Below, piece by piece: positions 8,853 to 19,631 of a stretch of 64,000 bases of DNA (position 1 is the first letter of the stretch; every line of letters starts with the position of its first letter). The stretch lies in assembly GCA_946546945.1 (NCBI GenBank), contig CAMNOU010000004.1, forward strand, positions 62,001 through 126,000, given 5' to 3'. Source of the stretch: an uncultured Lachnospiraceae bacterium (lineage in GTDB: Bacteria > Bacillota > Clostridia > Lachnospirales > Lachnospiraceae). The position numbers and the translations under genes are program-made. The notes beneath the pieces were generated by a model. It was not told the origin of the DNA. It saw only the letters and a list, made by a program, of their open reading frames with translations, and ran no database searches.

Positions 8853-10733
8853 TCAGACCGGATCGACCGGATCCGCTTCGTGGAAAAACCGATACACACT
8901 GACGGCTGCCTTTTCGTTCATGGAAGGGATCTGCCGAAGATCCTCCACAGAAGCATTGCGTATATCTTCCAGAGAACTATACTGCCGCATCAGTGCTTTC
9001 CTCCGTCCCGGCCCGATATTCGGGATATCGTCCAAAATAGAATGCACCTGTTCCTTGCTCCTTAAGGAGCGGTGGTATTCAATGGCAAAACGGTGCGCTT
9101 CGTCCTGAATCCTCGTAATCAGACGGAATCCCTCGGAATGGGTATCGATCGGTATCTCCTCATTATTATAATACAGACCGCGGGTTCTGTGGTGATCATC
9201 TTTGACCATCCCGCAGACCGGTATATCCAGTTTCAGTTCATCCAGCACCTGCAGCGCGATATTTACCTGTCCTTTCCCCCCGTCCATCAGAATCAGGTCA
9301 GGGAAACGGGTAAAACTTCCGTATTCATCTCCCAGATTTTTCTGTCTGTTTTTCTCTTTTTCTTCCATGCCGTGCAGGAACCTGCGTGTCAGGACTTCCC
9401 GCATGGAGGCATAATCATCGGGGCCGACGACCGTCTTCAGCCGAAATCTGCGGTAGTCACTGCGCAGCGGTTTTCCCCTGTCATAAACCACCATGGATCC
9501 TACGGACTCGAATCCGCTGATGTTGGAAATATCGTAGGCTTCCATCCTTCGGACATAACCGAGGCCCAGAAGATCGGTGATTTCGCGGACTGCTCCGATC
9601 GTGCGCCCTTCCTCCCGGCGGATTTTTTCTCTGTCCTGCGCAAGAACCATGCGCGCATTCTGAGCGGCGAGTTCCACCAGTTTCTCATGTGTACCCTTTT
9701 TCGGCACCCGGATATAGACCTTCTGGCCGCGCTTCGAGGAGAGCCACTGACCGATGACCTCTGTATCATCAATCTCCATCTGCAGAAGCACTTCTTTTGG
9801 TATGTACGGGGTCCCCATATAATACTGCCGGATAAATGTAGACATAACTTCCCGGGGCGTATCTTCATTTCCAATTGTCACATGAAAATGTTCCCGCCCG
9901 ATCAGCTTGCCCCCGCGCACGAAAAACACCTGAACGACGGCGTCCCGGTCATCCATGGTCATCGCGATCACATCCCGGTCCTCGCCGTCAAAGTTGGTGA
10001 TCTTCTGCTTCTGTGCGACCTGTTTCACACTTGCAATCAAGTCCCGGTATTCGGCCGCCTTCTCAAAATCGAGGGCAGAAGCTGCCACTGCCATTTTCTC
10101 CTCGAGATCCCTGATGACCGGCAGATATTTCCCGTTCAGGAAATCCATCGCACCGGCGATCTGTCTGTGATACTCCTCCTGCGTGACGAACCCCTGACAG
10201 GGGGCCAGGCACTGGTGTATATGATAGTTCAGACAGGGTCTTTCTTTTTTGATATCTCTGGGGAGAACCCGGCTGCAGGTGCGCAGCTGATAAAGCTTCT
10301 GAATGAGCTCAATGGTATCTTTTACCGCGCCTGCACTGGTGTAGGGCCCGTAATAACGGGATTTATCTTTTTTCATCTGACGTGAAAAGAGGACTCTGGG
10401 GAAAGCCTCCCCCAGAGTCACCTTGATATACGGATATGTCTTGTCGTCCTTCAGCATCGTATTGTACTTGGGACGATGTTCTTTAATTAAATTGCACTCA
10501 AGAACAAGTGCCTCCAGCTCAGAGTCCGTGAGTATATACTCGAACCGGGCAATGTGTGTGACCATCTTCTCAATCTTTGGCCCCTTGTTTCTGGAAGACT
10601 GAAAATACTGGCGCACACGGTTTCTTAAGCTGACTGCCTTGCCGATATAGATGATCGCATCGCGGTCATCGTGCATGAGATAAACTCCGGGATGATCCGG
10701 AAGTTTTTTTAACTCTTCCTGAATATCAAACAA
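8853..10733 (-). CDS. uvrC: UvrABC excinuclease subunit C
   Basis: Makes both incisions in nucleotide excision repair with UvrB. The 626-aa protein has the GIY-YIG nuclease domain (PGVYLM then AIIYIGKA, residues about 15-95), a UVR motif around 205-240, the RNase H-like C-terminal nuclease with MDGGKGQ and a terminal helix-hairpin-helix. The start is TTG: the frame opens with TTG TTT GAT and GAGGAG lies 11 nt upstream, overlapping the ftsH stop codon. The first residues ([15 protein letters not shown]) match the conserved N-terminus, so no earlier start is needed. Confidence 0.95.
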   Translation of the reverse strand: MFDIQEELKKLPDHPGVYLMHDDRDAIIYIGKAVSLRNRVRQYFQSSRNKGPKIEKMVTHIARFEYILTDSELEALVLECNLIKEHRPKYNTMLKDDKTYPYIKVTLGEAFPRVLFSRQMKKDKSRYYGPYTSAGAVKDTIELIQKLYQLRTCSRVLPRDIKKERPCLNYHIHQCLAPCQGFVTQEEYHRQIAGAMDFLNGKYLPVIRDLEEKMAVAASALDFEKAAEYRDLIASVKQVAQKQKITNFDGEDRDVIAMTMDDRDAVVQVFFVRGGKLIGREHFHVTIGNEDTPREVMSTFIRQYYMGTPYIPKEVLLQMEIDDTEVIGQWLSSKRGQKVYIRVPKKGTHEKLVELAAQNARMVLAQDREKIRREEGRTIGAVREITDLLGLGYVRRMEAYDISNISGFESVGSMVVYDRGKPLRSDYRRFRLKTVVGPDDYASMREVLTRRFLHGMEEKEKNRQKNLGDEYGSFTRFPDLILMDGGKGQVNIALQVLDELKLDIPVCGMVKDDHHRTRGLYYNNEEIPIDTHSEGFRLITRIQDEAHRFAIEYHRSLRSKEQVHSILDDIPNIGPGRRKALMRQYSSLEDIRNASVEDLRQIPSMNEKAAVSVYRFFHEADPVDPV

Positions 10734-10741
10734 ATCTTCTT

Positions 10742-12667
10742 CTACTCCTCAAAGGCATCTGCCGGAATACTGTCTCCTTCGGTATCCACAAATCCAACCA
10801 CTTCAGCGGGTTCTGAAACGTCCTTCATCTGTGTAAAGATTTCCATGAATTCTTTTCCGGTAATGGTCTCGTTCTCATAGAGCCGGTCCGCAATCTTCTC
10901 CAGCATCTCGCGGTGGGAGATCAGCATCTCCTTCGCTGTATCATATGCCTTTTCCAGCATGGTCCTGACTACTTCGTCCACCTTCGCCATCGTGGTCTCC
11001 GCAACGGTAGGCATGGCCCGGCCGTCCAGATACTGGCTCTCAACGCTCTCCAGCGCCATCAGTCCGAATTCCTCAGACATGCCCAGGCGTGTAACCATCG
11101 CTCTGGCGATCCTGGTCGCCATCTCGATATCATTGGATGCGCCTGTCGTGATGGAATCGCTGGTGATTTCCTCGGCCGCACGTCCTCCCATGTAAGTGAC
11201 GAGCCGTGCCTCCAACTCTGCCCTGGTCTCCAGGAACTTCTCTTCCTCCGGCGTCTGCAGCGTATATCCCAGCGCGCCCATGGTTCTGGGAACGATGGTG
11301 ATCTTCTGTACCGGTTCCGCATCCTTCTGAAGAGCGCTCACAAGCGCATGACCCACTTCATGATAAGCCACCAGGCGTTTCTCCTTCGGCCCCATGATAC
11401 GGTCCTTCTTCTCCTTGCCGGCAATAACAACTTCTACCGACTCGAACAGATCGCTCTGTGTTACATATTTTCTGCCATGCTTAACAGCATTGATGGCAGC
11501 TTCATTGATCATATTCGCCAGATCGGATCCCACACATCCGGCAGTCGCCAGCGCAATGGCTTCCAGATCCACCGTGTCATCCATCAGTACGTTTCTGGAG
11601 TGTACACGCAGCGTCTCAACACGTCCCTTCAGATCCGGTTTATCTACAATGACCCGGCGGTCAAAACGTCCCGGACGAAGCAATGCCTTGTCCAGCACTT
11701 CCGGACGGTTCGTGGCAGCCAGGATCAGCACACCCTTGGAACTGTCGAATCCATCCATCTCTGCCAGCAGCTGGTTCAATGTCTGCTCCCGCTCATCATT
11801 GCCGCCGCCATAGTGGCTGTCACGGCTCTTACCGATGGCATCTACCTCATCAATAAAGATAATGCATGGCGCCTGCTTCTGTGCTTCTTTGAAGAGGTCT
11901 CTGACACGGGAAGCACCGACACCGACAAACATCTCAACAAAATCCGAACCCGCCAGCGAGAAGAACGGTACTCCCGCTTCTCCTGCCACTGCCTTGGCCA
12001 GAAGTGTCTTACCGGTTCCGGGAGGGCCCACAAGCAGGGCTCCTTTCGGCAGCTTCGCGCCGATATCGGTATATTTCTTCGGATTGTTCAGGAAATCGAC
12101 CATCTCCTGTAAAGTCTCCTTGGCCTCATCCTGTCCGGCCACATCGCGGAAGGTCACGCCGGTCGTCTTCTCCACATACATCTTGGCCGTAGATTTCCCG
12201 ACTCCCATGATGCCTCCGGCACCGCCGCCCATGCGGCGCATGGCAAAGGCGAAAATCCCCCACAGGATGACAATGGGAATGATAAATCCCAGTATATTCA
12301 TGATCACCGCGGAGGAACTGGTATTCTTTCCGGTGTAATCCACGTTGTTCTCATCCAGGAAAGCATACAGTCTTTCATCTCCGATGTTGACAGTATAATA
12401 GCTTACGGGATAAAGCGTATTGCTTTCCTCCTTCGGGGAAATCTGAATCTCTGTCGCTGTAATCGTCACGCTCTCGACCTTACCGTCCTCAACCATCTGC
12501 ATGAAATCAGAATACGTAACTTCCTGGTGAGTCAGACTGCTTACTCTGTTCGAAAGCGCGGACACCATCAGCAGTACAATCAGTGTAATCATGACAAACC
12601 ATAATATATTCTGACCGTTTCTGCTGTTTTTGTTGTTGTTATTGTTATCCGGTCTGTTTTCGTTCAT
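10742..12667 (-). CDS. ftsH: ATP-dependent zinc metalloprotease FtsH
   Basis: Membrane-anchored AAA+ protease for quality control of membrane and regulatory proteins. The 641-aa protein has an Asn-rich cytoplasmic N-terminus, a TM near 22-42, a short extracytoplasmic domain and a second TM near 125-142. These are followed by Walker A GPPGTGKT, Walker [12 protein letters not shown], the AAA second region of homology ([19 protein letters not shown]) and the HEVGH zinc site. The ribosome-binding site is weak (AGGA at 12 nt). It has its own promoter and lies 8 bp upstream of uvrC, so the two are probably cotranscribed. Confidence 0.97.
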   Translation of the reverse strand: MNENRPDNNNNNKNSRNGQNILWFVMITLIVLLMVSALSNRVSSLTHQEVTYSDFMQMVEDGKVESVTITATEIQISPKEESNTLYPVSYYTVNIGDERLYAFLDENNVDYTGKNTSSSAVIMNILGFIIPIVILWGIFAFAMRRMGGGAGGIMGVGKSTAKMYVEKTTGVTFRDVAGQDEAKETLQEMVDFLNNPKKYTDIGAKLPKGALLVGPPGTGKTLLAKAVAGEAGVPFFSLAGSDFVEMFVGVGASRVRDLFKEAQKQAPCIIFIDEVDAIGKSRDSHYGGGNDEREQTLNQLLAEMDGFDSSKGVLILAATNRPEVLDKALLRPGRFDRRVIVDKPDLKGRVETLRVHSRNVLMDDTVDLEAIALATAGCVGSDLANMINEAAINAVKHGRKYVTQSDLFESVEVVIAGKEKKDRIMGPKEKRLVAYHEVGHALVSALQKDAEPVQKITIVPRTMGALGYTLQTPEEEKFLETRAELEARLVTYMGGRAAEEITSDSITTGASNDIEMATRIARAMVTRLGMSEEFGLMALESVESQYLDGRAMPTVAETTMAKVDEVVRTMLEKAYDTAKEMLISHREMLEKIADRLYENETITGKEFMEIFTQMKDVSEPAEVVGFVDTEGDSIPADAFEE

Positions 12668-12754
12668 AATTTATCTTATTCCTGCACGAAAATGCGCAAT
12701 CCTTTCTCTTTGTAATCCTTTTCCAATTGCTGCGATACTTAAACACTGTAACTC

Positions 12755-12783
12755 ATTATATGGTTATTTTGCAGAGAAATCAA
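12755..12783 (-). promoter_or_regulatory. Candidate sigma-A promoter of ftsH
   Basis: On the minus strand, TTGATT (12783-12778), a 17-nt spacer and a perfect TATAAT (12760-12755) lie about 90 bp before the ftsH start. Confidence 0.7.
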
Positions 12784-12827
12784 TAATGTAAACGTGAACT
12801 TTTTGCGATTTTTCTAAAGTTTCTATA

Positions 12828-12870
12828 AAAGAAAACAAGTCTCATATTCCCCGGAGGGCATGAGACTTGT
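12828..12870 (-). terminator. Intrinsic terminator of the DUF1846 gene
   Basis: On the minus strand CAAGTCTCAT (12869-12860 read in reverse) pairs with ATGAGACTTG across a 14-nt loop and is followed by TTTTCTTTT. It lies 8 bp after the upstream stop codon. Confidence 0.85.
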
Positions 12871-12877
12871 CCGATCT

Positions 12878-14359
12878 CTATTTATGATAAAGCTTGTTGG
12901 TCTGGTAACGCGGTTCACAGGTCAGATTGATTCCGAGCTGACGGAAACTGTTTTCATCCACTTCGGAAAGAATCACGGAAGAATGCGCTTCGCATCCTTT
13001 CAGATTCTCCAGCTGCTCCATGGCTGCCTCAGCAGCCGGATCACTTTCCGCACTGATGGTCAGCGCGATCAGAATCTCATTGATGTGCAAAAGCGGATTC
13101 CTGCTTCCGAAGTGTTCCACCTTCAGATGCTGGATCGGGCGGATGACATTCGGAGAGATCAGTTTGATCTCATCATCCAGACCGGCCATCACCTTCAGCG
13201 CGTTCAGCAGCATCGCCGAGGACGCTCCCATCAGTTCCGTTGTCCGTCCGGTAATGATCTGTCCGTCCTGCAGTTCGATCGCGGCCGCCGGACTCTGATT
13301 CATCTCCGCCTTCAGATTTGCCGCCGCTACGACCGGACGGTCTGATTTGGACAGTCCCGCCTTCTGCATAATGACCTCCATCCGTTCCGCATCTTTGTCA
13401 GAACCGGTCCCTTTCCGGATCCGGCACAGCTCCTTGTAGTATCTTCGCAGGATTTCCTGGTTTGCCGCCTGGCATACGGCTTCGTCATCAAAGATGCAGT
13501 TGCCGGCCATATTCACTCCCATATCTGTCGGAGACTGATATGGGGATTCTCCGTAGATTTTCTGGAACATCGCATTCAATACCGGGAAAACTTCTACATC
13601 CCGGTTATAGTTGACGGTCGTCTCCCCGTAAGCTTCCAGGTGGAAAGGATCAATGATGTTCACATCGTTTAAGTCAGCTGTCGCTGCTTCATAGGCGAGA
13701 TTGACCGGATGATGCAGCGAGAGGTTCCAGATCGGGAACGTCTCAAACTTGGCATACCCCGCTTTGACACCTCTCTGGTTTTCATGGTACAGCTGGGACA
13801 GGCAGACAGCCATCTTTCCGCTGCCCGGGCCCGGTGCAGTCACAATGACCAGAGGCCGTTTTGTCTCGATATACTCATTTTTTCCAAAGCCTTCCTCACT
13901 GATGATCTTTCCCACGTTGTTCGGATATCCACCGATACTGTAATGACGGTAAACCCGGATCCCCAGATCCTCTACGCGCTTCTGAAAAAGCACGGCGCCG
14001 GTCTGTCCCTCGAAACGGGTCAGCACGACACTCCCCACATATAGGCCGTATTCGCGGAAAGCGTCGATCAGGCGGAGCACATCCAGGTCATAAGTAATGC
14101 CGATATCCCCGCGCACTTTATTCTTCTCTATATCATTTGCATTGATGACGGTAACGACTTCCACATCATCACGCAGCTGTTCCAGCATACGAATCTTACT
14201 GTCCGGCTCAAAGCCCGGCAGAACACGGGATGCGTGGAAATCATCAAAAAGCTTTCCCCCGAATTCCAGATACAGCTTTCCGCCGAACTGCTCGATCCGT
14301 TCCTTTATCCTCTGTGACTGCATCTGCAGATACTTATCATTGTCAAACCCAATCTTCAT
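12878..14359 (-). CDS. DUF1846 domain-containing protein
   Basis: Conserved protein of 493 aa in the DUF1846 family, which has solved structures but no settled function that I know of. The start MKIGFDNDKYLQMQSQRIKE is typical. A glycine-rich loop (VTAPGPGSGKM, about residue 172) suggests nucleotide binding, though it is not a textbook P-loop. GGAGG lies before the ATG. It is followed by its own terminator, so it is probably the last gene of a short unit beginning at the 76-aa gene upstream. Confidence 0.9.
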   Translation of the reverse strand: MKIGFDNDKYLQMQSQRIKERIEQFGGKLYLEFGGKLFDDFHASRVLPGFEPDSKIRMLEQLRDDVEVVTVINANDIEKNKVRGDIGITYDLDVLRLIDAFREYGLYVGSVVLTRFEGQTGAVLFQKRVEDLGIRVYRHYSIGGYPNNVGKIISEEGFGKNEYIETKRPLVIVTAPGPGSGKMAVCLSQLYHENQRGVKAGYAKFETFPIWNLSLHHPVNLAYEAATADLNDVNIIDPFHLEAYGETTVNYNRDVEVFPVLNAMFQKIYGESPYQSPTDMGVNMAGNCIFDDEAVCQAANQEILRRYYKELCRIRKGTGSDKDAERMEVIMQKAGLSKSDRPVVAAANLKAEMNQSPAAAIELQDGQIITGRTTELMGASSAMLLNALKVMAGLDDEIKLISPNVIRPIQHLKVEHFGSRNPLLHINEILIALTISAESDPAAEAAMEQLENLKGCEAHSSVILSEVDENSFRQLGINLTCEPRYQTNKLYHK

Positions 14360-14457
14360 CCCGTTACCTCCCTGATTTTTTCATACTTTTTTATCATACC
14401 ATCTTCATGGGATATACGCAAACAAAAAATCCGTTTAAAAACCCTTGAATTCCCGGA

Positions 14458-15387
14458 TCATACTCCGGCGGCCGCCATGATGACCGGCACCGTCACAACG
14501 CTGAAAAGAGTCGTGATAAACACGGCCCTTGCCGCTCCCGCCGTGTTCGTGTGATATTGCTCTGTGATCATGGACTGCGCGGATGCGGCAGGCAGGCACG
14601 AAACCAGGATCAGGATACTGCGTATCTCCGGATTCATCTGAAGGGGAAGCACATGCAGGATCCCGATCACCGCCATCGGAAAGACAATCAGCCGAAACAG
14701 CGGCAAAAGGAACATCTTTCTGTCCCGGAAGACTGCCCGGAAGGGAAGTCTGGACAAAGAAATCCCCACCACCAGCATCGACAGTCCGCTCGTAATATTG
14801 GACAGGTAGGTCAGCAGCCGGTCTGCAATATCCGGGAGCGGAATCTTCAGCAGCAGAAACAGAAATCCGAGAAGTACCGCGATATTGATATTATTGACAA
14901 ACATGTCACGGAAACTGATTTTCTCGTCGGTCTCATAATAGCGGGTAAGGATCTTTACGCCCAGGGAAAACAAAAGCAGGTTGCTGAATACATTCCCCAG
15001 CGCCATCAAAAACAGGCCGCGGGTGCCAAAGACCGCCAGAGACAGCGGCAGTCCCATAAAGCCGTTATTGGAAAAAATCAGCGAGAAGAGCCACGGCCCC
15101 TGCTCTTTTGGCGGGATCCGGAGCAGCCGGACCAGTATCAGAGATGCCAGAAAGGAAACAATATGTAAAATCAGGACACCAAAGACAATCTGCCAGGCAG
15201 ATCCCACTCCTTCCTGCCCCTGCTGCTCAACGATGGAGCAGAAAACCGTAACCGGCATCGTAACCTTCAGGACAAGATTGGAAAGATCCGGAGCTGCGTC
15301 CTGCCGGACTATTTTCCTTTTCCCTATGTAAAATCCTAAAAATATCAGTGCAAAAAGCAAAAATACACTGGCTGCTACAACACTCAT
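14458..15387 (-). CDS. AEC (auxin efflux carrier) family transporter
   Basis: Integral membrane protein of 309 aa with about ten hydrophobic segments in two five-helix halves, the Mem_trans/AEC pattern. The N-terminus has TM1 (VVAASVFLLFALIFLGFYIG) and the conserved NLVLKVTMPVTVF region. The centre has the NNGFMGLPL motif and the C-terminus CLPAASAQSMITEQY. Bacterial members export or exchange organic acids such as malate; the substrate here is unknown. It starts 16 bp after the small upstream gene. Confidence 0.88.
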   Translation of the reverse strand: MSVVAASVFLLFALIFLGFYIGKRKIVRQDAAPDLSNLVLKVTMPVTVFCSIVEQQGQEGVGSAWQIVFGVLILHIVSFLASLILVRLLRIPPKEQGPWLFSLIFSNNGFMGLPLSLAVFGTRGLFLMALGNVFSNLLLFSLGVKILTRYYETDEKISFRDMFVNNINIAVLLGFLFLLLKIPLPDIADRLLTYLSNITSGLSMLVVGISLSRLPFRAVFRDRKMFLLPLFRLIVFPMAVIGILHVLPLQMNPEIRSILILVSCLPAASAQSMITEQYHTNTAGAARAVFITTLFSVVTVPVIMAAAGV

Positions 15388-15403
15388 CTGTCAACCTTCC
15401 CGT

Positions 15404-15634
15404 TTACTCATCAAATTCCACAATCACATAATAGCCTTTCGGCGTTTCCTTGATCTCCGCTACCCTGCCCTCCGTACTCTTCAGGCGCTCATGGAACGTA
15501 TAATTAGCCGACATGGCATATGCCCTGCCCAGGGTATAGTACCAGGAATTCGGAAGCTTGCTTTCCGTTACCGGAAGCACTTCTCCTTCCTTCAAAAGCC
15601 CGGTCCGTTCCATTTTAAATTCCATCCGCCGCAT
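15404..15634 (-). CDS. Small conserved hypothetical protein (76 aa)
   Basis: Function not recognised. The ATG at 15634 has AAGGAG 7 nt upstream and the stop lies 16 bp before the AEC gene, so it is translated as part of that operon. The product is charged and soluble-looking, with no signal peptide or membrane segment. It ends in an alternating hydrophobic strand (GYYVIVEFDE) and looks like a small beta-rich protein. A second Met lies four residues in. Confidence 0.7.
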   Translation of the reverse strand: MRRMEFKMERTGLLKEGEVLPVTESKLPNSWYYTLGRAYAMSANYTFHERLKSTEGRVAEIKETPKGYYVIVEFDE

Positions 15635-15677
15635 CGCAAAACTCCTTTTCTCCTGCCTGATCTGCGCTTCTTTACGC

Positions 15678-18600
15678 TTATATATCTTCCCTCAGTTCTT
15701 TTTCTGTACCAACATCTACCCGCTTCAGCTCTCTTCTGAACAGCAGATCGTAAAGGACCGGCACGATGAACAGCGTCATCAGCGTTGCGTACAGAAGGCC
15801 CCCGATAACAACAACGGCCATCCCGCGGCTCATGGCAGCTGCAGCGTCCGTGCTGAAGATCATCGTGCTCATTGCCAGAACCGTTGTCAGCATCGTCATA
15901 AGGATCGGGCGCATACGGTCGCGTCCGGTTTCCACCAGAGCCTCCCGCTTTTCCTTCCCGTCCAGGCGAAGCTGATTCGTATAGTCCACGAAAACGATAC
16001 CATTATTCACCACGACGCCCGCAAGCATCAGGAATCCCATCATACTGGTGAGCGAGATCTCCTCTCCGCTGATGAAAATTCCGATAAATCCGCCGGTAAA
16101 GGCAAGCGGAATGGTAAATAATACAATGAACGGAGACAGAATGCTCTGGAACTGTCCCACCATAATCAGATAAATGAACGCGATTCCCAGGCATAACATG
16201 AGGATCATGCTGCTGACAGCATCCCGGATCTGCTCAATCTCACCGGCCATCTCAATGGTATATCCGTCCGGAGCCTCATAGGCATCCAGTTTTTCCTGCA
16301 ATTGTCTGGAAAGAAGCGTCGTATTGTATCCGTCCTGTGTTTCAGCAGTGACCGTTACATAATTTTTCTGATTGTCCCGCTGAATCGTTTCCAGGCTCCT
16401 GCCGCGGCTCATGGTCGCAAACTCTCCCAATCTGTGTGTCTCTGTGAACTGCTGCCCCTCCGAATCTGTTTTCTGCACTTCAAAGGTATAGTCCAGCAGA
16501 CTGTCCACGTCGACCGAATCATTCTCATTGATCAGGTCCACTTCGTACTGTTTCCCGTCAATCGTCAGCGTCGTCGCTGTTTTTTCTGTCGTCAGGTTGC
16601 CGGAAAGCTCCTGCACCACCTGCGCAACTGTGATTCCGGCACGCATGGCATCATCTTTGCTAATCGTAAGCTCAATCGTCTCATCGCCGTCCTCCTGCCC
16701 GTTGCCGGCATTCGTAAATCCTTCTATTTCATCGACCATTTTCACGACATCTTCGCTGACAGCCAGAAGGCCCTCCGTCTCCGGTCCATAGACATTCACA
16801 GACAGTCCACTGTCCAGGTATGCAGAAAAGTCCATATTGGAAGTGGAAACACTGTAGTCCTCCAGATCCAGCTTTTTACAGATTTCCTCAAGCTGCTCCG
16901 CGACCACACTGTTATCTTTTGATGTTTCCTTATCTGTCAGAATATAAACATTCAGATCATGCGTGCCGCCGGTCGACAGGAGCATGGAGGAGGCAGAAGC
17001 ATCCGCGTTTTTCGAACCGGAGATAATTCCCACATAGTCCACGCCCTCAACTGCTGACATCTTCGCCATGGCATCGTCCGCAATCGCGAACGCTTCCTCG
17101 TCGGACAGTTCCGGATTGACTTTCATGGTCACAGACATCTGTTCTCCGCCCATGGACGGGAGCAGAATCAGGCCGGTATTGACTGCTTTCCATGCGCAGA
17201 CAGCCAGAAGGCCCACAGCAATTGCGATGGGAACCGCCTTTCTTTTCAGGCTGAAACGCAGTACCTTTTCATATACATCCAGCAGCCGGTTCAGTAATTT
17301 CTGCTCCTTCGGCTGCGCCTTTCTCAGAACGGTAGAGATCATGGCCGGAACCACCGTAAGGGCGATCAGAAGGCTTGCCACCAGGCTGTAGGTGATCGTC
17401 AGAGCCATGTCAACAAAGAGCTCCCGGATCAGGCCGTTGGTAAATACGATCGGTAAAAATACACAGATCGTCGTCAGCGTGGAAGCCGCGATAGCTCCCG
17501 CGACCTGCCTTGCGCCCATCACAGCCGCCCTGGCGGACGGGATCCCCAGTCCTCTTAAACGATAGATATTTTCCAGTACAACAATCGAGTTGTCTACCAG
17601 CATGCCGATGCCCAGTGCCAGACCGGACAGCGAAATAATATTTAATGTGATTCCGCTGAAATACATCAGCACGACAGCGACCAGCACACTGATGGGGATA
17701 CTGAATGCCACGACCAGTGTTGGTTTCACCGAGCGCAGAAAGATGGCAAGTACGATCACAGCCAGTACCGCGCCCACGATCAGATTCTGAAGAACGTTCT
17801 TTACAATCAGATCTATATATTCGCCCTGATCCATCAGGCTGGTAATCCGCAGCCCTTCATATTCCTCCTGCAGTCTTTGAATCTCCTCATTGCAGGTGTC
17901 CGATACCTCAGACGTTCCGGCTGTACTTCCCTTGGAGATGGTCACTACAATTCCTTCATTCCCGTTGACCTTCGCATAGGCGTCTCCCGAATTGTCGATC
18001 CATGTGACGTCTGCCACATCGCTCAGGCGCACATCGCCCAGTCCATCGATATTGACCAGCAGCGCATTGGCCAGGTCTTCCTCGGAAGTAAATTCATCTC
18101 CGACTTTTAAGAGATACTGATCTTCACTCTCATAAATGTATCCGGCCGGCATGGAAAAGTTCTGTGCATAAATCAGTCCCGAAAGTGTGTCCATACTCAA
18201 AAGAGCATCCAGATTGGCACTTTTTAAGGCAGTGTCTCTTCCGTTTTCATAGGCTTCCTGCGCCTGTTTGACCTGCACTTCACTGCTTTCAATGGCAGCA
18301 AGTCCATCAAAGATTTGTGCCTGTCCGGAAGCAAACCCGGCCGCAGCCTGGATTTTGCCGGACTCCAGGGCAGAATAATTCTGCACAGCTTCATCAACCT
18401 GGCTGTTCACCTGATCCGAAACCGCCTGTGCAGCCGCGATTTCTGTATTCAGATTTGCCAGCTCCGTATCGATCTGGGACATTCGCTGTATTGCGGAATA
18501 CAACTGGCGCAGAGACTCAATATCCAGATTCGCCAGCAGTTCCTCCGGATCTATATCCTGAAGCTGCGGCATTTCGGGAAGTTCCTCCCGGTGTTCTTCA

Positions 18601-19604
18601 ATGAAGTTTCTGAGCGCTTCAATCTTCTGCGGATTTTCGATGGCATCCCGCACATTCCTCGGGAACGTTCCGATTTCCTGTTCCAGCTCCTCTTCCAGTG
18701 CCTGCAGTTCATCGAGCCGTCCGTTCAGGCGTTCGTACAATTCTCCCAGTCCGGCGTCTTCATAGGCTTTTTTCTCCATCTCCAGCGCTGATTTCGACGC
18801 CTGCAGGCCGGACAACTGGGCATTAAAAGCAGACTGTGTCGCCACAGCCTGATCGACCAGCTGACTGCTCTTCGCCAGCTGATCCGATGTCTCTTTTTGC
18901 TGTTCTTCCAGGGATTTCTGCGCAGTCTCCAGCTGATTTCTGGCATCTCTTAACTGCGCGTTCGCCTGATCGATCTCGGCCTTCGCATCAGCCAGCTTCG
19001 CATTGACATGAGCCGCGAGCTGATCATTCAAAGCATTGATTTTATCCTCATTCAGACGGATTTCCACCGATTTTTCCAGAAGTCCCGTGGTATTGACACT
19101 GGCCACGCCATTCTGACGCTCCATCTGCGGAACGATCGTCTCCTCGACGAAATCACTGAGTTCATAGATATCCTTGCCCTCATAGTCAACGCTGACATAC
19201 ATGACCGGAAGCATATCCATGGAAATCTCCATGATCATCGGTTTCCCTGTCCCTTCCGGGAGTGTAATCAGATCCAGAGCAGAGGAAAGTTTAACCATGG
19301 CACTGTCCATATTGGTGTTTTCCTCAAACTCCAGCATGACCGTACAGTAGTTTTCATTGGATGTGCTTGTAACATTCAGAACACCGTTTACCGTGCCAAG
19401 TCCTGACTCGAGCGGCTCTGTGACCGTACTTTCTATCTTATCCGGCGACGCACCGGGATAGGTCGTCACAACCACGACATAAGGAAGCGAGAACTCCGGC
19501 AGAAGATCGGTGGTCATTCTGGTAAAACTGACAGCTCCGAGTATCAGCACAAAAACAACGGCAACCAGGACAGTAAACGGCTTTTTAACACTAAACTTTG
19601 ACAC
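15678..19604 (-). CDS. RND-superfamily efflux permease with large coiled-coil insertion
   Basis: AcrB/HAE1-type permease. TM1 is at about 10-30 and is followed by DLLPEFSLPYVVVVTTYPGASP, then a central TM block with SIPISVLVAVVLMYF and LALGIGMLVDNSIVVLENI. A second porter domain and a C-terminal TM block with MMGFLMLAGVVVNNGIVFVDY and DRMRPILMTMLTTVLAM complete it. At 1308 aa it is about 250-280 residues longer than usual. The excess (about 190-470) is Gln/Glu/Ala-rich coiled coil. It interrupts the first porter domain between INALN and the YAQNFSMPAGY strand. The start is GTG, with AGAGG 9 nt upstream. No membrane-fusion protein is adjacent. Confidence 0.93.
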   Translation of the reverse strand: MSKFSVKKPFTVLVAVVFVLILGAVSFTRMTTDLLPEFSLPYVVVVTTYPGASPDKIESTVTEPLESGLGTVNGVLNVTSTSNENYCTVMLEFEENTNMDSAMVKLSSALDLITLPEGTGKPMIMEISMDMLPVMYVSVDYEGKDIYELSDFVEETIVPQMERQNGVASVNTTGLLEKSVEIRLNEDKINALNDQLAAHVNAKLADAKAEIDQANAQLRDARNQLETAQKSLEEQQKETSDQLAKSSQLVDQAVATQSAFNAQLSGLQASKSALEMEKKAYEDAGLGELYERLNGRLDELQALEEELEQEIGTFPRNVRDAIENPQKIEALRNFIEEHREELPEMPQLQDIDPEELLANLDIESLRQLYSAIQRMSQIDTELANLNTEIAAAQAVSDQVNSQVDEAVQNYSALESGKIQAAAGFASGQAQIFDGLAAIESSEVQVKQAQEAYENGRDTALKSANLDALLSMDTLSGLIYAQNFSMPAGYIYESEDQYLLKVGDEFTSEEDLANALLVNIDGLGDVRLSDVADVTWIDNSGDAYAKVNGNEGIVVTISKGSTAGTSEVSDTCNEEIQRLQEEYEGLRITSLMDQGEYIDLIVKNVLQNLIVGAVLAVIVLAIFLRSVKPTLVVAFSIPISVLVAVVLMYFSGITLNIISLSGLALGIGMLVDNSIVVLENIYRLRGLGIPSARAAVMGARQVAGAIAASTLTTICVFLPIVFTNGLIRELFVDMALTITYSLVASLLIALTVVPAMISTVLRKAQPKEQKLLNRLLDVYEKVLRFSLKRKAVPIAIAVGLLAVCAWKAVNTGLILLPSMGGEQMSVTMKVNPELSDEEAFAIADDAMAKMSAVEGVDYVGIISGSKNADASASSMLLSTGGTHDLNVYILTDKETSKDNSVVAEQLEEICKKLDLEDYSVSTSNMDFSAYLDSGLSVNVYGPETEGLLAVSEDVVKMVDEIEGFTNAGNGQEDGDETIELTISKDDAMRAGITVAQVVQELSGNLTTEKTATTLTIDGKQYEVDLINENDSVDVDSLLDYTFEVQKTDSEGQQFTETHRLGEFATMSRGRSLETIQRDNQKNYVTVTAETQDGYNTTLLSRQLQEKLDAYEAPDGYTIEMAGEIEQIRDAVSSMILMLCLGIAFIYLIMVGQFQSILSPFIVLFTIPLAFTGGFIGIFISGEEISLTSMMGFLMLAGVVVNNGIVFVDYTNQLRLDGKEKREALVETGRDRMRPILMTMLTTVLAMSTMIFSTDAAAAMSRGMAVVVIGGLLYATLMTLFIVPVLYDLLFRRELKRVDVGTEKELREDI

Positions 19605-19631
19605 TGTTATAAACCTCTTTTAAATCACGTT

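Noticed and set aside
9072-10385. 437-aa plus-strand open frame opposite uvrC
   Set aside because: It lies wholly inside a well-supported gene on the other strand and has no family-like sequence. The same applies to long antisense frames over glnN, ftsH, rapZ and potA.
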